Positions 1 to 9,613 are shown, counted from the stretch's first letter. The stretch is DNA of 64,000 bases from Salinisphaera sp049568105 (GCF_049568105.1 NZ_CP145335.1:2604001-2668000), one strand, 5' to 3'. The notes: generated from the letters alone by a model not told the origin. Numbers and translations are program-made.

Positions 1-126
1 CCCTCGCCGCTCAGTTTCAACGCCAACGGGTTCGCGATCTCCGGGCGTACTTTCGAAGCCCGGAGCGACGACACAGCCACGACCATCGCGGTCGCCTCCA
101 GCGGCCGCGTCGAGGCGCAATCATGA
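1..126 (+). CDS. FimT/GspH-family minor pseudopilin, 3' end only
   Basis: This is the C-terminal 41 codons of a gene that enters from the left edge, read in frame 1 and ending with TGA at 124-126. The residues include a run ending SSGRVEAQS, which resembles the C-terminal beta strands of FimT/FimU/GspH pseudopilins. The stop overlaps the ATG of pilV (ATGA), so it is translationally coupled as the preceding gene of the minor-pilin operon. In Pseudomonas a FimT or FimU protein precedes PilV. Without the N-terminal prepilin helix the subfamily cannot be decided. Confidence 0.7.
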   Translation, partial: PSPLSFNANGFAISGRTFEARSDDTATTIAVASSGRVEAQS

Positions 127-671
127 CCGCCCGGCAGACCGGTTTCACCCTACTCGAAGCCCTGGTCGCCCTGGTCGTGATTTCGATTGGCCTGCTCGGC
201 CTACTGGGCCTACAGACGGTGGCGTTGGTCAACACCCAGGTGTCGCAGTCGCAAACCGCTGCCAATATCGCTGCCGACGATATCGCCGGCCGGATGCGTG
301 CGAACCCATCGACCGCCGCAGCGGCGGTCTACGCCTCGATTCGTGCCAACACCTCGAGCACCCTACCGAGCATCTCCTGTGCCGGGCCCGAAGCCGCATG
401 CACCGCTGCCCAGATGGCCCGTTTCGATGCCTGGGAATGGCAACAGAACGTCTCGGCTCGTCTGCCGGATGGCGCTGGATCGGTCGATTGCCGCGAAACC
501 GGAACGGTCGACGGCACGACGCGCTGCCGGGTCTATGCCATTACCGTGTCCTGGGCCGGCCGCAGCGGGCCGGAGAACGCCGACGGCGCGACCGGCCAGA
601 CCAACTGTCCGGATAGCCCGAGCGAGGGCAGTCGCACGCGTCGCTGTTTCAGAATCGAGGTGCAACCATGA
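123..671 (+). CDS. pilV: Type IV pilus minor pilin PilV
   Basis: A 182-residue prepilin-like protein. Residues 1-7 form a short basic leader ending in Gly7, followed by FTLLEALVALVV, the class III cleavage site with Glu at mature position 5 and a hydrophobic N-terminal helix. The rest is a globular domain with several Cys (SCAG, ACTA, DCRE, RCRV, NCPD, RRCF) that probably form disulfides. By family it would be processed by PilD, inserted in the inner membrane and join the tip-initiation complex with PilW, PilX, PilE and PilY1. It starts within the stop of the FimT-like gene and its own TGA overlaps the ATG of pilW. Confidence 0.9.
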   Translation: MTARQTGFTLLEALVALVVISIGLLGLLGLQTVALVNTQVSQSQTAANIAADDIAGRMRANPSTAAAAVYASIRANTSSTLPSISCAGPEAACTAAQMARFDAWEWQQNVSARLPDGAGSVDCRETGTVDGTTRCRVYAITVSWAGRSGPENADGATGQTNCPDSPSEGSRTRRCFRIEVQP

Positions 672-1456
672 GCCGAACACCGGCTGCCCACGGCCAGCGG
701 GGCTTCACACTGGTCGAACTCATGGTGGCTTTGGTTATCGGGCTGCTGTTGTTGGCCGGCGTGCTACAGATTCTGTTGAGCAACCGGGCCAGCTTCGATG
801 CCCAGCGTGCAACCGCGCACCTGCAAGAAAACGTGCGATACAGCGATTTCTTGATTTCCCATGCCATCGCGCATGCCGGTTATCGCACCCAGCTGGATCG
901 CAGCCTGGGCCGAATCTTTCCGCCGAGCGAGGGTGCGGCGCCCCGGTACGCCGCGCGCGCTTATATCACCGGCCAGACGGGATCGGGCACTGAGAGCGAC
1001 GAACTGCGTATACGGTTCCAGGCTGAAGGCGGAGTACGCGACTGTCTGGGCGGGCAAGTCGGCGCCGTGGGCGTTCCCGAGACGAGCGATTTCAAGTTCT
1101 ATGTCAACGCCAACCGCTCGCTGCTTTGTCAGAAATACCATATGGATGGCACGCCCGCGGGCGTAGCCCAGCCGATCGTCGAAAATGTGGATCGCTTCAA
1201 CGTTCGCTACGGCTTGCAGGTCAGTGATACGCCGTTGCGTTATCGCTATGTGGATACGCTCGATAACGGCCAGGCGGCCAATGTGCGCAGCGTTCGCATC
1301 CAGCTGCTGATGCATAGCCGGGACGACGATCCTGCGTTGTCCTCGCCCATAAAGCGCGATTACACCTTCGCCGACGGCCAGACGATCCAGATCGACGATC
1401 GCCGTGCCTATGTATTTCTAGACCGGACCATTGCGATCGAGAACCCCCCCCAATGA
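668..1456 (+). CDS. pilW: Type IV pilus minor pilin PilW
   Basis: A 262-residue minor pilin. A 12-residue leader ends in Gly12, followed by FTLVELMVALVIG, the prepilin peptidase site with Glu5 and a transmembrane helix. The length and its place between pilV and pilX fit PilW, which bridges minor pilins and PilY1 at the pilus tip. Both ends use ATGA overlaps, so translation is coupled through the operon. The last codons contain a run of eight C residues (1444-1451) just before the stop; slippage there would change only the final residues and the overlap with pilX. Confidence 0.9.
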   Translation: MSRTPAAHGQRGFTLVELMVALVIGLLLLAGVLQILLSNRASFDAQRATAHLQENVRYSDFLISHAIAHAGYRTQLDRSLGRIFPPSEGAAPRYAARAYITGQTGSGTESDELRIRFQAEGGVRDCLGGQVGAVGVPETSDFKFYVNANRSLLCQKYHMDGTPAGVAQPIVENVDRFNVRYGLQVSDTPLRYRYVDTLDNGQAANVRSVRIQLLMHSRDDDPALSSPIKRDYTFADGQTIQIDDRRAYVFLDRTIAIENPPQ

Positions 1457-2043
1457 GTGGTTATTGCCAACATCGTCGGTGCGGCCATGCGCACCGCAAT
1501 GGCCAGACCGGCTTCATCCTGGTGACAAGCCTGGTCTTTCTCGTGCTGCTGACGTTATTAGCGGTTTCCGCGATCAATTCCTCGACGCTGCAGCAGCGCA
1601 TGGCTTCGAACCAGCGCGAGAAGTCGAAAGCATTGAACGCCGCCGACTCGGCCTTGGTCCATGTTGAACGGATTCTCGCAACCGATGATTTTGTGCGCTG
1701 CAACGCTGCGTTCGCTGGCGCACCAAACGATGCAAACCCGGATTCGCCGTGCCATAGCTACCAATCCCAGGTCGATGTGGCCGTAGCGGGCGTGAAACCA
1801 TCAGCCTCGCCCGACTATTTCATGTCCGACGCGTTCTGGAATCGGCCCGAAATCGGCCATTACACCAACGATGCCGAGTTGAACGTCGACTACATGGTCG
1901 AAAACCTCAGCGGCCAGGCAAGCCATGATCTCGATGCCGGCAAACTCGCCGATACGCAGTTGTTCCGCATCACGGCCCGGGCGCGCGGACGCGCTCCGGC
2001 CGCGCGGGCTGTCGTCCAAAGCGTCTATCAGGTCTCGAGATAG
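1453..2043 (+). CDS. pilX: Type IV pilus minor pilin PilX
   Basis: A 196-residue protein with a 20-residue leader ending TG, then FILVTSLVFLVLLTLLAVSA. The conserved Glu5 of pilins is replaced by Thr, in line with the PilX/GspK-like group that lacks this residue. The motif STLQQRMASNQREKSKALNAA after the helix is typical of PilX. It is expected to act in tip assembly and to present PilY1. Its start overlaps the pilW stop, and pilY1 begins 7 bases after its TAG. Confidence 0.9.
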   Translation: MSGYCQHRRCGHAHRNGQTGFILVTSLVFLVLLTLLAVSAINSSTLQQRMASNQREKSKALNAADSALVHVERILATDDFVRCNAAFAGAPNDANPDSPCHSYQSQVDVAVAGVKPSASPDYFMSDAFWNRPEIGHYTNDAELNVDYMVENLSGQASHDLDAGKLADTQLFRITARARGRAPAARAVVQSVYQVSR

Positions 2044-2050
2044 GACTGCC

Positions 2051-5000
2051 ATGAGCGACTTCGGGTACCCAAAAGGCCGGCGCATGATCGCCTGGCTGCT
2101 GATCGCCATCGCCCTGGCGGCGAGCTCGAGCGTCGCCTCGGCCGAGCCGCATCTGAATCTGACTGACCAGCCGGTGGTCACCGGCTCCAGTCTGGCGCCG
2201 AATATCCTAGTCGCGGTCGATGATTCCGGTTCCATGGATTTTGAAACGCTGTTCCCCACCGATAACGGTCTGCTGTTCTGGAACGAGGCTAATCAATCCT
2301 TCGGCACCGGACGCGGCTATGTCCAGAACGGCAACACGGCCTACGCCTATTTGTTCCCGAACGGCTACAACGGCTGCTATAACGGGGCATGCCAAGCTCG
2401 GGATCGCCGAATCTACAACAACTATCTGGCGCTGCCGCCAATCCCGTCGCTGGGCTTTGCCCGCGACCCGGAGTTCAATAAAGCCTACTTCAATCCGGCC
2501 ACCCGCTACTCGCCTTGGGTCGGCCGCGACCCGGCGCCCCCGAGCGCGGCCTATTACGACCCCGAAGTACGCTCGGCCACGCTCGATCTAACCACCAGCC
2601 GCGAATCCATTGCCGATGGCGAAACATTCGACTTTCAGCCCGGCATGGTCTTGCCGCAAGGACTCGTCTATTACCATACGGTGACCACTGCCCAGGGCAC
2701 GACCACGGTCAACAACGTCTGTTATCGCTCAGCCGGCGATTACTATCTGCCCAACCTGCTGGAACTTCTGTTTCGCAGCTGCGGCCGTTACGGCTATGTG
2801 TACCGCGCCTCGGCGCAGGTCAACAGCGGCGCCACCACGTCGACCGGTTTCTACCCGGCCGATAACGATCGCACCATCACGACAAACACCTCGTTGGGGG
2901 TGGCCTACTTTCCGGCCACGTTCTATCTCGAACAGAGTACTGCCCTGCCGGCCGGCTTTGGCTGGAAATCCAGCGCGCCCCGAATTGCCGGCCGCGGCCC
3001 GAACGGTGAAGCTCTCTACGGCTACGAAATCAGGCCCGACAACTTCACATCCGAAGCAGCCTATCGAGATGCGATACAGAATTTCGCGAACTGGTTCAGC
3101 TATTACCGGAAACGCAGTCTAGCCATTCGAGGCGGCATCACCGCCGCTTTCGACCAGATTGGCCGGGTACGCGTGGGCAGCTGCACCATCACCCAGGCCG
3201 AGGCGCGACTTTCCGGCGCCGCAGCAGGCAACCACTACCTCACGATGACATCGTTGGCCAACGGCAATAACGCGTCCAACAGCACACGCCGTGATTTCTA
3301 CGAGTCCATCTACGGACTGGATTTCAGCGAAGCACGCGGCACGCCGAACCGGCCGGCGCTCTACTATCTCGGCCGCGAACTGGAAAACAACCCCGATATC
3401 ATTCAGTCGCCTTGCCAGCGCAACTATGCCCTGTTGTTCACCGATGGCTACAACAGTGGCTCGGTCTCGGGGGTCGGCAACGTCGATACGGCCTATGGCC
3501 GCAGCGCGCACTCGCCGATTCCTGATGCCTACAGCAACACCATGGCCGACATCGCCATGCGCTTTTATCAAGAGCTCGACCCGCCGGATCACATCGACTC
3601 GGTCGCTGCCCTGCCAACGCCAGACGGTTGCCCGGCCGACGAATCGGTGGACTGCGTCACCCGACCGCATATGACGACCTTCGGGGTCACATTGGGCCAA
3701 CAGGGTTATATCTTCGACAACGAGGCATTCGCCACCGAAAACCAAGACCCGTATACGCATCCCCCGGCGTGGTATCTGCGCTCGAGCAACGTCAACAACC
3801 GATTTACCTTCGGCGACCTACCCACCGGCGGGCCGCAGGAAATAGACGATCTCTGGCACGCAGCCATCAACTCGCGCGGTGCGTTACTGAATGCGGCCTC
3901 GCCGCAGGAGCTGGCCAGCAAGTTCAGCGCCGCACTCAACCAAATTCTGGGCCGCGGTGAATCCTTGGCCAATGCGGCCAGCAACAGCACCTCGCTGACC
4001 CGTGACGCCGTCATCTATCAGACGCGCTATCAAACCGGCCCGTGGCGCGGCGACCTGATCGCCTACAGTGCCCAGTCCGGCTCGACCAGCGAATCCGGCC
4101 GCCTCTGGAGCGCGGCCGAACAGCTCAATGCCTTGTCCAGCGACAGGCGTACCGTGATCACGGCCCTGCGTAGCGGCAACGCAACCACCGGCGGCGATAT
4201 TCGTGGTATCCCCTTCCGAGCCGAGGCGCTCAACGATGCCGGCATCGAGGGGTTGGACGCCACCACAATCGCTTATTTGCGGGGCAATCGCAGCCAAGAA
4301 CAGCAGAACTCCGGCAATCTGCGCAATCGCGGCAGCACTGTACTGGGCGACATCATCCACTCGGTGCCGACCTATGTCGGCGCGCCGCAGCCACTGCGCT
4401 ACGCTGGCACCTGGCAAGACCAATTGCACCCCGAACTCAGCCCGGCCGAGAATACCGGCCAGGCGTATTACGGCTCGGGCGACGGCACGAGCTTCGTCGA
4501 CCAACAGACCGAGCGCCCGCCGATGGTCTATGTCGGCGCCAACGATGGCATGCTGCATGGCTTTTATGCCGGCCCGGACAGCGGTGATGACCGTCATACC
4601 CCGGGCCAGGAATGGCTGGCCTATATCCCGAACGTGCTGCTCGGCTCGCTGGCCGCTGGCGAGGATGCACTCACCCGTCCCGCATATATTCATCGATCCT
4701 TTGTCGACGGCCAGATGACCAGCGCGCCCGCCTATTTCAATGCGCAATGGCATACGATGCTGGTTGGTAGCCTGCGTAACGGCGGCAATACCATCTATGC
4801 ACTGGATATCACCGATCCAACGAATTTCGCCGAAACCTCGGCGGCCAGCCTAGTGCGCTGGGAGTTCAAGGCGCCCGGTCTTGGCCAGACCTTTGGCAAG
4901 CCCGCCATCGTGCGTCTGCACAGCGGCCGTTGGGCCGCGGTATTCGGCAATGGCTACAACAGCGACGGCTATGGCGCGTCGTTGTATGTCGTCGATCTCG

Positions 5001-5977
5001 CCGACGGCCACCAGATCGCTCATATCACCACCGGCGCCCGGCCCAGCGGCAACGAGTCTGGCAACGGTCTGGCCACACCGGTGCCAGCCGATCTCGACGG
5101 CGACCATATCACCGACTATATCTATGCCGGTGACCTGTACGGCAACGTCTGGCGATTCGATCTTACGTCGGCCTCACCAAGCCTTTGGTCGGCGAGCCGG
5201 CTGTTCCAGGCCACGCGCAATAATCAGCTGCAGCCCATCACCACACAGATCCAGGTCGCGCCCCACCCCGACGGCCTCGATTACGGTGTGATGCTCTATT
5301 TCGGCACGGGCCAGGACATCGAGCCGCTGGATGGAGATGCCACGGCCACGCCCAACAGTTTCTACGGCGTCTGGGATGCCGACGTATTCACCTACGATGC
5401 ACCGAACACGGTCCAGACCCGGCCGGAACGCTGGTCGGTCCAACGCGCCCAGCTGGTCACCCAAACGGTCGGCGAGATCGCGGTCGACGACGGCGTATCC
5501 GGGCTGAACTACCGCACCGTGAGCGACAATCCCGTGCACTACATCGATGGCAACGGTGCCTTTGCTGACCGCGGCTGGGTGATCGAGCTCCCTGCCGCCA
5601 GTGGCGAAGCGGTGCTCAGCGACCCCGCAATCATCGACGACAACATCCAGTTTTCCACGACCGTCATCAACCGAAGCAGCTGTACGCTGACCAGCAGCGG
5701 TTTTTTCATGGCCGTTGATCGCGGCAACGGCGGTGCTCCCCAGCGCCGGTTGTTCGACAGCAACGGCGATGCACGCATCGACGAAGCCGATACCCTGGGC
5801 GTGGCCGGCATCGGCTTCGGCACCCGCGGCTCGCCGGGCAGCGGCCCGACCTTAACGGATTCGAACAACGGCACGCGCGTGTTCAAAGTGCCGATGAGCA
5901 ACGGCGGCGCCACAACTATATCGGTAACCAACGACGCAGACACAGGGCGTCGTTCCTGGCACGAGATTCGAAGATGA
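2051..5977 (+). CDS. pilY1: PilY1 pilus tip adhesin and biogenesis factor
   Basis: A 1308-residue secreted protein. The chosen ATG lies 7 bases after pilX; an internal ATG at 2084 would place the signal peptide (MIAWLLIAIALAASS, cleavage near ASA) right at the N-terminus, so the start is uncertain by 11 codons. A von Willebrand A region begins near residue 54 with the MIDAS sequence DDSGS at residues 57-61. The C-terminal half is the PilY1 beta-propeller, with a calcium loop at about residues 1014-1028 (DLDGDHITD, then AGDLYGNVWRFD). A second EF-hand-like loop, DSNGDARIDEAD, lies near 1236-1247. Family roles are pilus tip adhesion, surface sensing and control of extension and retraction. Its last codons overlap pilE (ATGA). 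Confidence 0.95.
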   Translation: MSDFGYPKGRRMIAWLLIAIALAASSSVASAEPHLNLTDQPVVTGSSLAPNILVAVDDSGSMDFETLFPTDNGLLFWNEANQSFGTGRGYVQNGNTAYAYLFPNGYNGCYNGACQARDRRIYNNYLALPPIPSLGFARDPEFNKAYFNPATRYSPWVGRDPAPPSAAYYDPEVRSATLDLTTSRESIADGETFDFQPGMVLPQGLVYYHTVTTAQGTTTVNNVCYRSAGDYYLPNLLELLFRSCGRYGYVYRASAQVNSGATTSTGFYPADNDRTITTNTSLGVAYFPATFYLEQSTALPAGFGWKSSAPRIAGRGPNGEALYGYEIRPDNFTSEAAYRDAIQNFANWFSYYRKRSLAIRGGITAAFDQIGRVRVGSCTITQAEARLSGAAAGNHYLTMTSLANGNNASNSTRRDFYESIYGLDFSEARGTPNRPALYYLGRELENNPDIIQSPCQRNYALLFTDGYNSGSVSGVGNVDTAYGRSAHSPIPDAYSNTMADIAMRFYQELDPPDHIDSVAALPTPDGCPADESVDCVTRPHMTTFGVTLGQQGYIFDNEAFATENQDPYTHPPAWYLRSSNVNNRFTFGDLPTGGPQEIDDLWHAAINSRGALLNAASPQELASKFSAALNQILGRGESLANAASNSTSLTRDAVIYQTRYQTGPWRGDLIAYSAQSGSTSESGRLWSAAEQLNALSSDRRTVITALRSGNATTGGDIRGIPFRAEALNDAGIEGLDATTIAYLRGNRSQEQQNSGNLRNRGSTVLGDIIHSVPTYVGAPQPLRYAGTWQDQLHPELSPAENTGQAYYGSGDGTSFVDQQTERPPMVYVGANDGMLHGFYAGPDSGDDRHTPGQEWLAYIPNVLLGSLAAGEDALTRPAYIHRSFVDGQMTSAPAYFNAQWHTMLVGSLRNGGNTIYALDITDPTNFAETSAASLVRWEFKAPGLGQTFGKPAIVRLHSGRWAAVFGNGYNSDGYGASLYVVDLADGHQIAHITTGARPSGNESGNGLATPVPADLDGDHITDYIYAGDLYGNVWRFDLTSASPSLWSASRLFQATRNNQLQPITTQIQVAPHPDGLDYGVMLYFGTGQDIEPLDGDATATPNSFYGVWDADVFTYDAPNTVQTRPERWSVQRAQLVTQTVGEIAVDDGVSGLNYRTVSDNPVHYIDGNGAFADRGWVIELPAASGEAVLSDPAIIDDNIQFSTTVINRSSCTLTSSGFFMAVDRGNGGAPQRRLFDSNGDARIDEADTLGVAGIGFGTRGSPGSGPTLTDSNNGTRVFKVPMSNGGATTISVTNDADTGRRSWHEIRR

Positions 5978-6438
5978 AACATACGGCAAACGCCTGCCCG
6001 CGGCCTGGTCATAGCCTGGCCCGCGCCAAAGGCTTCACCCTGATCGAGCTGATGATCGTGGTCGCGATTATCGGCATTCTGGCGGCGATCGCCTATCCGA
6101 ACTATGTCGACTATATCCGGAGCGCTCGGCGCGCCGACGCCAAGAGCTTGATACTACGGGCCGCCAATCAGGAAGAAAAAATCTATACCCAGACCAATGC
6201 CTATACCAGCGGCATGGATCGGCTGGGCCTACCGTCGCAGACCGACAACCAAGCCTATGCCGTGGCCGCCCAGGCCAGCGGGAGCAACGATCAGACGTTT
6301 CGTATCACCGCGACCGCGATCGGCGATCAGGTCAACGACGAATGCCGCGTATTCAGCATCGACCAAACCGGCGCCAAGACCGCCTGGTCCGGCACACAGA
6401 CCGGCCAAGGCGATGACGTCTCCGACGAGTGCTGGTAA
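5974..6438 (+). CDS. pilE: Type IV pilus minor pilin PilE
   Basis: A 154-residue prepilin with FTLIELMIVVAIIGILAAIA after Gly20. Typical features of PilE are the YPNYVDYI segment, a C-terminal disulfide pair (DEC near 125 and DEC at the end) and its position after pilY1. The leader is about 20 residues, longer than the usual 6-7. The ATG overlaps the pilY1 stop. It is the last gene of the rightward pil operon and is convergent with lspA, the stop codons being one base apart. No separate pilY2 is present. Confidence 0.92.
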   Translation: MKHTANACPRPGHSLARAKGFTLIELMIVVAIIGILAAIAYPNYVDYIRSARRADAKSLILRAANQEEKIYTQTNAYTSGMDRLGLPSQTDNQAYAVAAQASGSNDQTFRITATAIGDQVNDECRVFSIDQTGAKTAWSGTQTGQGDDVSDECW

Positions 6439-6439
6439 C

Positions 6440-6949
6440 TCAGGCTCTTTTTGAGGCCGGCCAGAGCATATCGACAGCGATCAAGACCGCGCCCACGCAG
6501 ATCGCACAGTCGGCCAAATTGAACGCCGGATAGTGCCAGGCGCCGATATGGAAATCGACGAAATCCACGACATAGCTGCGAGTCGCGCGATCGATCGCAT
6601 TGCCCAACGCGCCCCCGGCCACCAGGCTGAGGGCGGCTGCCAGCAGACGGTTGTCATAGGGATGACGCCGCATCCAGACCAGAATGCCCAGCACCACCAC
6701 CACGCTCAGGCCAACGAATAGCCAAGGCGTTGCCCCACGCAGCATCGAAAAGGCGGCCCCGGTGTTATGGACCAGCGTGAGATTCAGCCAGTCGAACAAG
6801 GGGAGCGACTCGTAGAGCGCGAAGTGGTTAACGACCAACTGTTTGGTGACTTGGTCGGCCGCAATCACCAGTACCGACAACCACAACCAGTGGACATTCT
6901 GCATGTCGAAGCCGCGCTCGGCACCGGCCTGCTCTCGAGACTGACTCAT
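6440..6949 (-). CDS. lspA: Lipoprotein signal peptidase (signal peptidase II)
   Basis: A 169-residue inner-membrane aspartic protease with four predicted membrane segments. It cleaves the signal peptide from diacylglyceryl-prolipoproteins. The catalytic Asp residues lie in the conserved boxes NAIDR and FNLADCAI, and the box VHNTGAAFS is also present. The ATG overlaps the ribF stop (ATGA). An internal ATG 15 codons in (MQNVHWLW) is another possible start. In most gammaproteobacteria ileS lies between ribF and lspA; here the two are fused head to tail with no ileS. Confidence 0.95.
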   Translation of the reverse strand: MSQSREQAGAERGFDMQNVHWLWLSVLVIAADQVTKQLVVNHFALYESLPLFDWLNLTLVHNTGAAFSMLRGATPWLFVGLSVVVVLGILVWMRRHPYDNRLLAAALSLVAGGALGNAIDRATRSYVVDFVDFHIGAWHYPAFNLADCAICVGAVLIAVDMLWPASKRA

Positions 6950-7884
6950 GGCGAACTCGGTTTGATCAACAGACGTCGCACCTCGGCTACGTCCTGATGC
7001 ATCTGTTGGGTCAGCGCATCCAGAGAATCGTAGTTTTCCTCTGGGCGCACGAAATACTGAAAGGATACGTCAATACGCTGGCCGTATAAATCACCGGCAA
7101 AATCCAGCAGATAGATCTCGAGCAACTCCTCACGCCCGTTGACCGCCGGGCGAACCCCGAAACTAGCAGCGCCGGCGTATTCACGACCATCGGCGAGCCA
7201 CACGGCAACGGCGTAGACACCATAACGCAGCGCTGCCGGGCGCCGAAGCCGTAGGTTAGCGGTCGGGAAACCGAGCGTCCGCCCGAGCTGTTCGCCGCCG
7301 ACCACCCGCTCGTTGACGCGATACGGCCGACCCAGCAGTCGGGCCGCGGTTTCGACCTCGCCATCCTGCAACGCATGGCGAACCCGCGTCGAACTCACCC
7401 GGGCCCCATCGACGCAGACATCCGGCACGGGCAGCAACTCGATGTCGCGTTCGGCGGCGAAGGCCTTGAGCGTATCGACATCGCCGGCGCGCCGATGGCC
7501 AAAGCGGAAATCGTGGCCCACCAGAATCGCGCGGGCGCCGAGCCGCCGATCGATCAGATCATCGAGAAAGGCCTGCGGCGACAGATTGGCAAAATCGCGA
7601 TCGAAACGCGCCCGCACAAAGATATCGATGCCGAGCATCGCCGCGTCGGCCATTTTCTCGTGCAGCGATGACAACCGGGGCGGCGGATCATCCGGCATGA
7701 AAAACGCCCTTGGTGCCGGCTCGAAGGTCATCAGCGCCGCCGGCACCCCGAGCTCCTGGCCGCGAGCACGTACCCGCTCGATCACGGCCTGATGACCAAG
7801 ATGTAGACCGTCGAAATTGCCAATGGTCAGCACGCAGCCGCTGGCCTGAGGTGCAGACCGGCGGATTGAACGAATCACCTGCAT
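6946..7884 (-). CDS. ribF: Bifunctional riboflavin kinase / FAD synthetase
   Basis: A 312-residue protein, close to the 313 of E. coli RibF. The N-terminal FMN adenylyltransferase domain contains TIGNFDGLHLGHQ and the SSTRVR box. The C-terminal riboflavin kinase domain contains LGFPTANL and the GVYAV box. It makes FMN and FAD from riboflavin and ATP. The start at 7884 was chosen because MQVIRSIRR aligns with known N-termini and a GGGAG Shine-Dalgarno lies about 8 bases upstream. It is co-transcribed with lspA through an ATGA overlap. Confidence 0.95.
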   Translation of the reverse strand: MQVIRSIRRSAPQASGCVLTIGNFDGLHLGHQAVIERVRARGQELGVPAALMTFEPAPRAFFMPDDPPPRLSSLHEKMADAAMLGIDIFVRARFDRDFANLSPQAFLDDLIDRRLGARAILVGHDFRFGHRRAGDVDTLKAFAAERDIELLPVPDVCVDGARVSSTRVRHALQDGEVETAARLLGRPYRVNERVVGGEQLGRTLGFPTANLRLRRPAALRYGVYAVAVWLADGREYAGAASFGVRPAVNGREELLEIYLLDFAGDLYGQRIDVSFQYFVRPEENYDSLDALTQQMHQDVAEVRRLLIKPSSP

Positions 7885-8047
7885 GGCCGAACACTCCCAT
7901 TGCCCGGCCAACCGGCGGGCCGCTGCATGGGCGATGCAGACCATGAACTCGTCGCGCTCAGCGAGCGCGGCGTGTCGGCAATTGCCATTATCGCCTCTCT
8001 ATCAGGGCTGTCGGATGGCGCTGCAGCAAGTCTTCCTTGGTCGATAT

Positions 8048-9613
8048 CTATGCTCCCTGGTGCAGGCGCAGGTGGGTCGGGCGAAGTCCCAGCGCACCGA
8101 GCACGGCAAAATATACCGCCACCCCGGTGCCGATCCAGAGCGCAAGCCAGGCCACCCGGGTGATCGCGGACTGTGCAACCCAGACCATCATGCCTGGGGC
8201 ACCGATATGCAATACGGCTGCCATGATGAGACTGCCGATCGCCGCCCGCAGCAGCAGCACTCCCCAGCCGCTGCCGGGCTGATAGGTGCCGCTGGCGCGC
8301 AGATTACGATACAACAAGCCAGCGTTGACAAAAGCCCCCAGCGATCCGGCCAGGGCCAGGCCGGCATGCGGGGCCGGCCAGTCCATCCACTCGAAGAGAC
8401 CGACGAACAGTAGGTTCATGGCCATCGCACTGATCATCGAGATCACGCCGCAGCGTACCGGGGTGCGGGAGTCCTCGCGCGAATAAAAACCAGTCACTAA
8501 CACCTTGACCAGTGAAAACCCCATAAAGCCGAATGAATAGGCCATCAGCGCGTACTGGCTCATCAAGGCATCGTGGATATCGAAGGATCGATAGTTGAAC
8601 AAGGTGGCCACCAGAGGCCCGGCCAGCACGAACAGACCCACCATGGCCGGCAGACCGAGCACGACCAGCAGCTTCAACGCCCAGTCGAGGGTCTGCGAGA
8701 ACGCCTGTCGCGACTGGCTGGCATGCCGTGCCGACAGGGTCGGCAGAATCACCGTGGCGATCGCTACCGAGAATATACCGAGCGGAAACTCCATCAGCCG
8801 ATCGGCATAGTACAGCCAACTCACACTGCCCGCGGCCAGAAACGAGGCCACGATCGTATCCAGCAACAGCATGATTTGGGCAACCGACGAACCGAACATG
8901 ATCGGCAGCATCAAGCGCAGGATGCGTCGGACCTTTTCATCCGCCCAGCCCCAGCGCGGCCGCGGCAGCCGATCCAGCCGGATCAGAAACGGCAGCTGAA
9001 AAGCCAGCTGCGCAGCACCGGCCATGAACACCCCGATCGCGAGCGCGATCTGAGGCTGGGCGAACAGCGGCGAAAGCCCCAGCGCAGCCCCGATCATGCA
9101 GATATTGAGCAATACCGGGGTCACCGCCGGCACCGCGAACCGGCCGTAGGTATTGAGAATGCCGCCTGCCAGCGCAGTTAACGAAATGAACAGCAGATAA
9201 GGAAAGGTAATACGCAGCAGCGCGACCGCCAGATCGAACTGGTCTTCGGAGCCGGCGAAACCGGGCGCGAATACATAGATCAGCACCGGGGCAGCCACAA
9301 CCCCGACCACTGTCAATCCAGCCAGGATCACGCCCAGCGTGCCGGCGACCGTCGAGATCAGGGCTTTGACCGCCTGCTCATCTTCCTGGTCGCGGGTGGC
9401 CGACAATACCGGCACGAACGACTGCGCGAAGGCCCCTTCGGCAAACAGGCGACGCAGGAAATTGGGGATTTTGAACGCCACCAGAAAAGCGTCCATGGCC
9501 GGCCCAGCGCCGAACATGATCGCAAGCACCACGTCGCGGACGAAGCCCAAAATACGAGAGCAGAACGTCATCGCGCTGACGACGCCAGTCGAACGAGCCA
9601 GAGAGGCAGCCAT
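8048..9613 (-). CDS. murJ: Lipid II flippase MurJ (MviN)
   Basis: A 521-residue polytopic membrane protein with about 14 hydrophobic segments. The N-terminus SRILGFVRDVVLA and the following GAGPAMDAFLVAFKIPNFLRR are characteristic of MurJ, including the arginines lining the cavity. It moves lipid II across the inner membrane for peptidoglycan synthesis. The open frame continues upstream across rpsT, but the ATG at 9613 gives the family N-terminus. A weak -10 (TATAGT, complement of 9644-9649) lies upstream. It is divergent from rpsT and about 160 bases upstream of ribF, the order seen in Pseudomonas. Confidence 0.95.
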   Translation of the reverse strand: MAASLARSTGVVSAMTFCSRILGFVRDVVLAIMFGAGPAMDAFLVAFKIPNFLRRLFAEGAFAQSFVPVLSATRDQEDEQAVKALISTVAGTLGVILAGLTVVGVVAAPVLIYVFAPGFAGSEDQFDLAVALLRITFPYLLFISLTALAGGILNTYGRFAVPAVTPVLLNICMIGAALGLSPLFAQPQIALAIGVFMAGAAQLAFQLPFLIRLDRLPRPRWGWADEKVRRILRLMLPIMFGSSVAQIMLLLDTIVASFLAAGSVSWLYYADRLMEFPLGIFSVAIATVILPTLSARHASQSRQAFSQTLDWALKLLVVLGLPAMVGLFVLAGPLVATLFNYRSFDIHDALMSQYALMAYSFGFMGFSLVKVLVTGFYSREDSRTPVRCGVISMISAMAMNLLFVGLFEWMDWPAPHAGLALAGSLGAFVNAGLLYRNLRASGTYQPGSGWGVLLLRAAIGSLIMAAVLHIGAPGMMVWVAQSAITRVAWLALWIGTGVAVYFAVLGALGLRPTHLRLHQGA

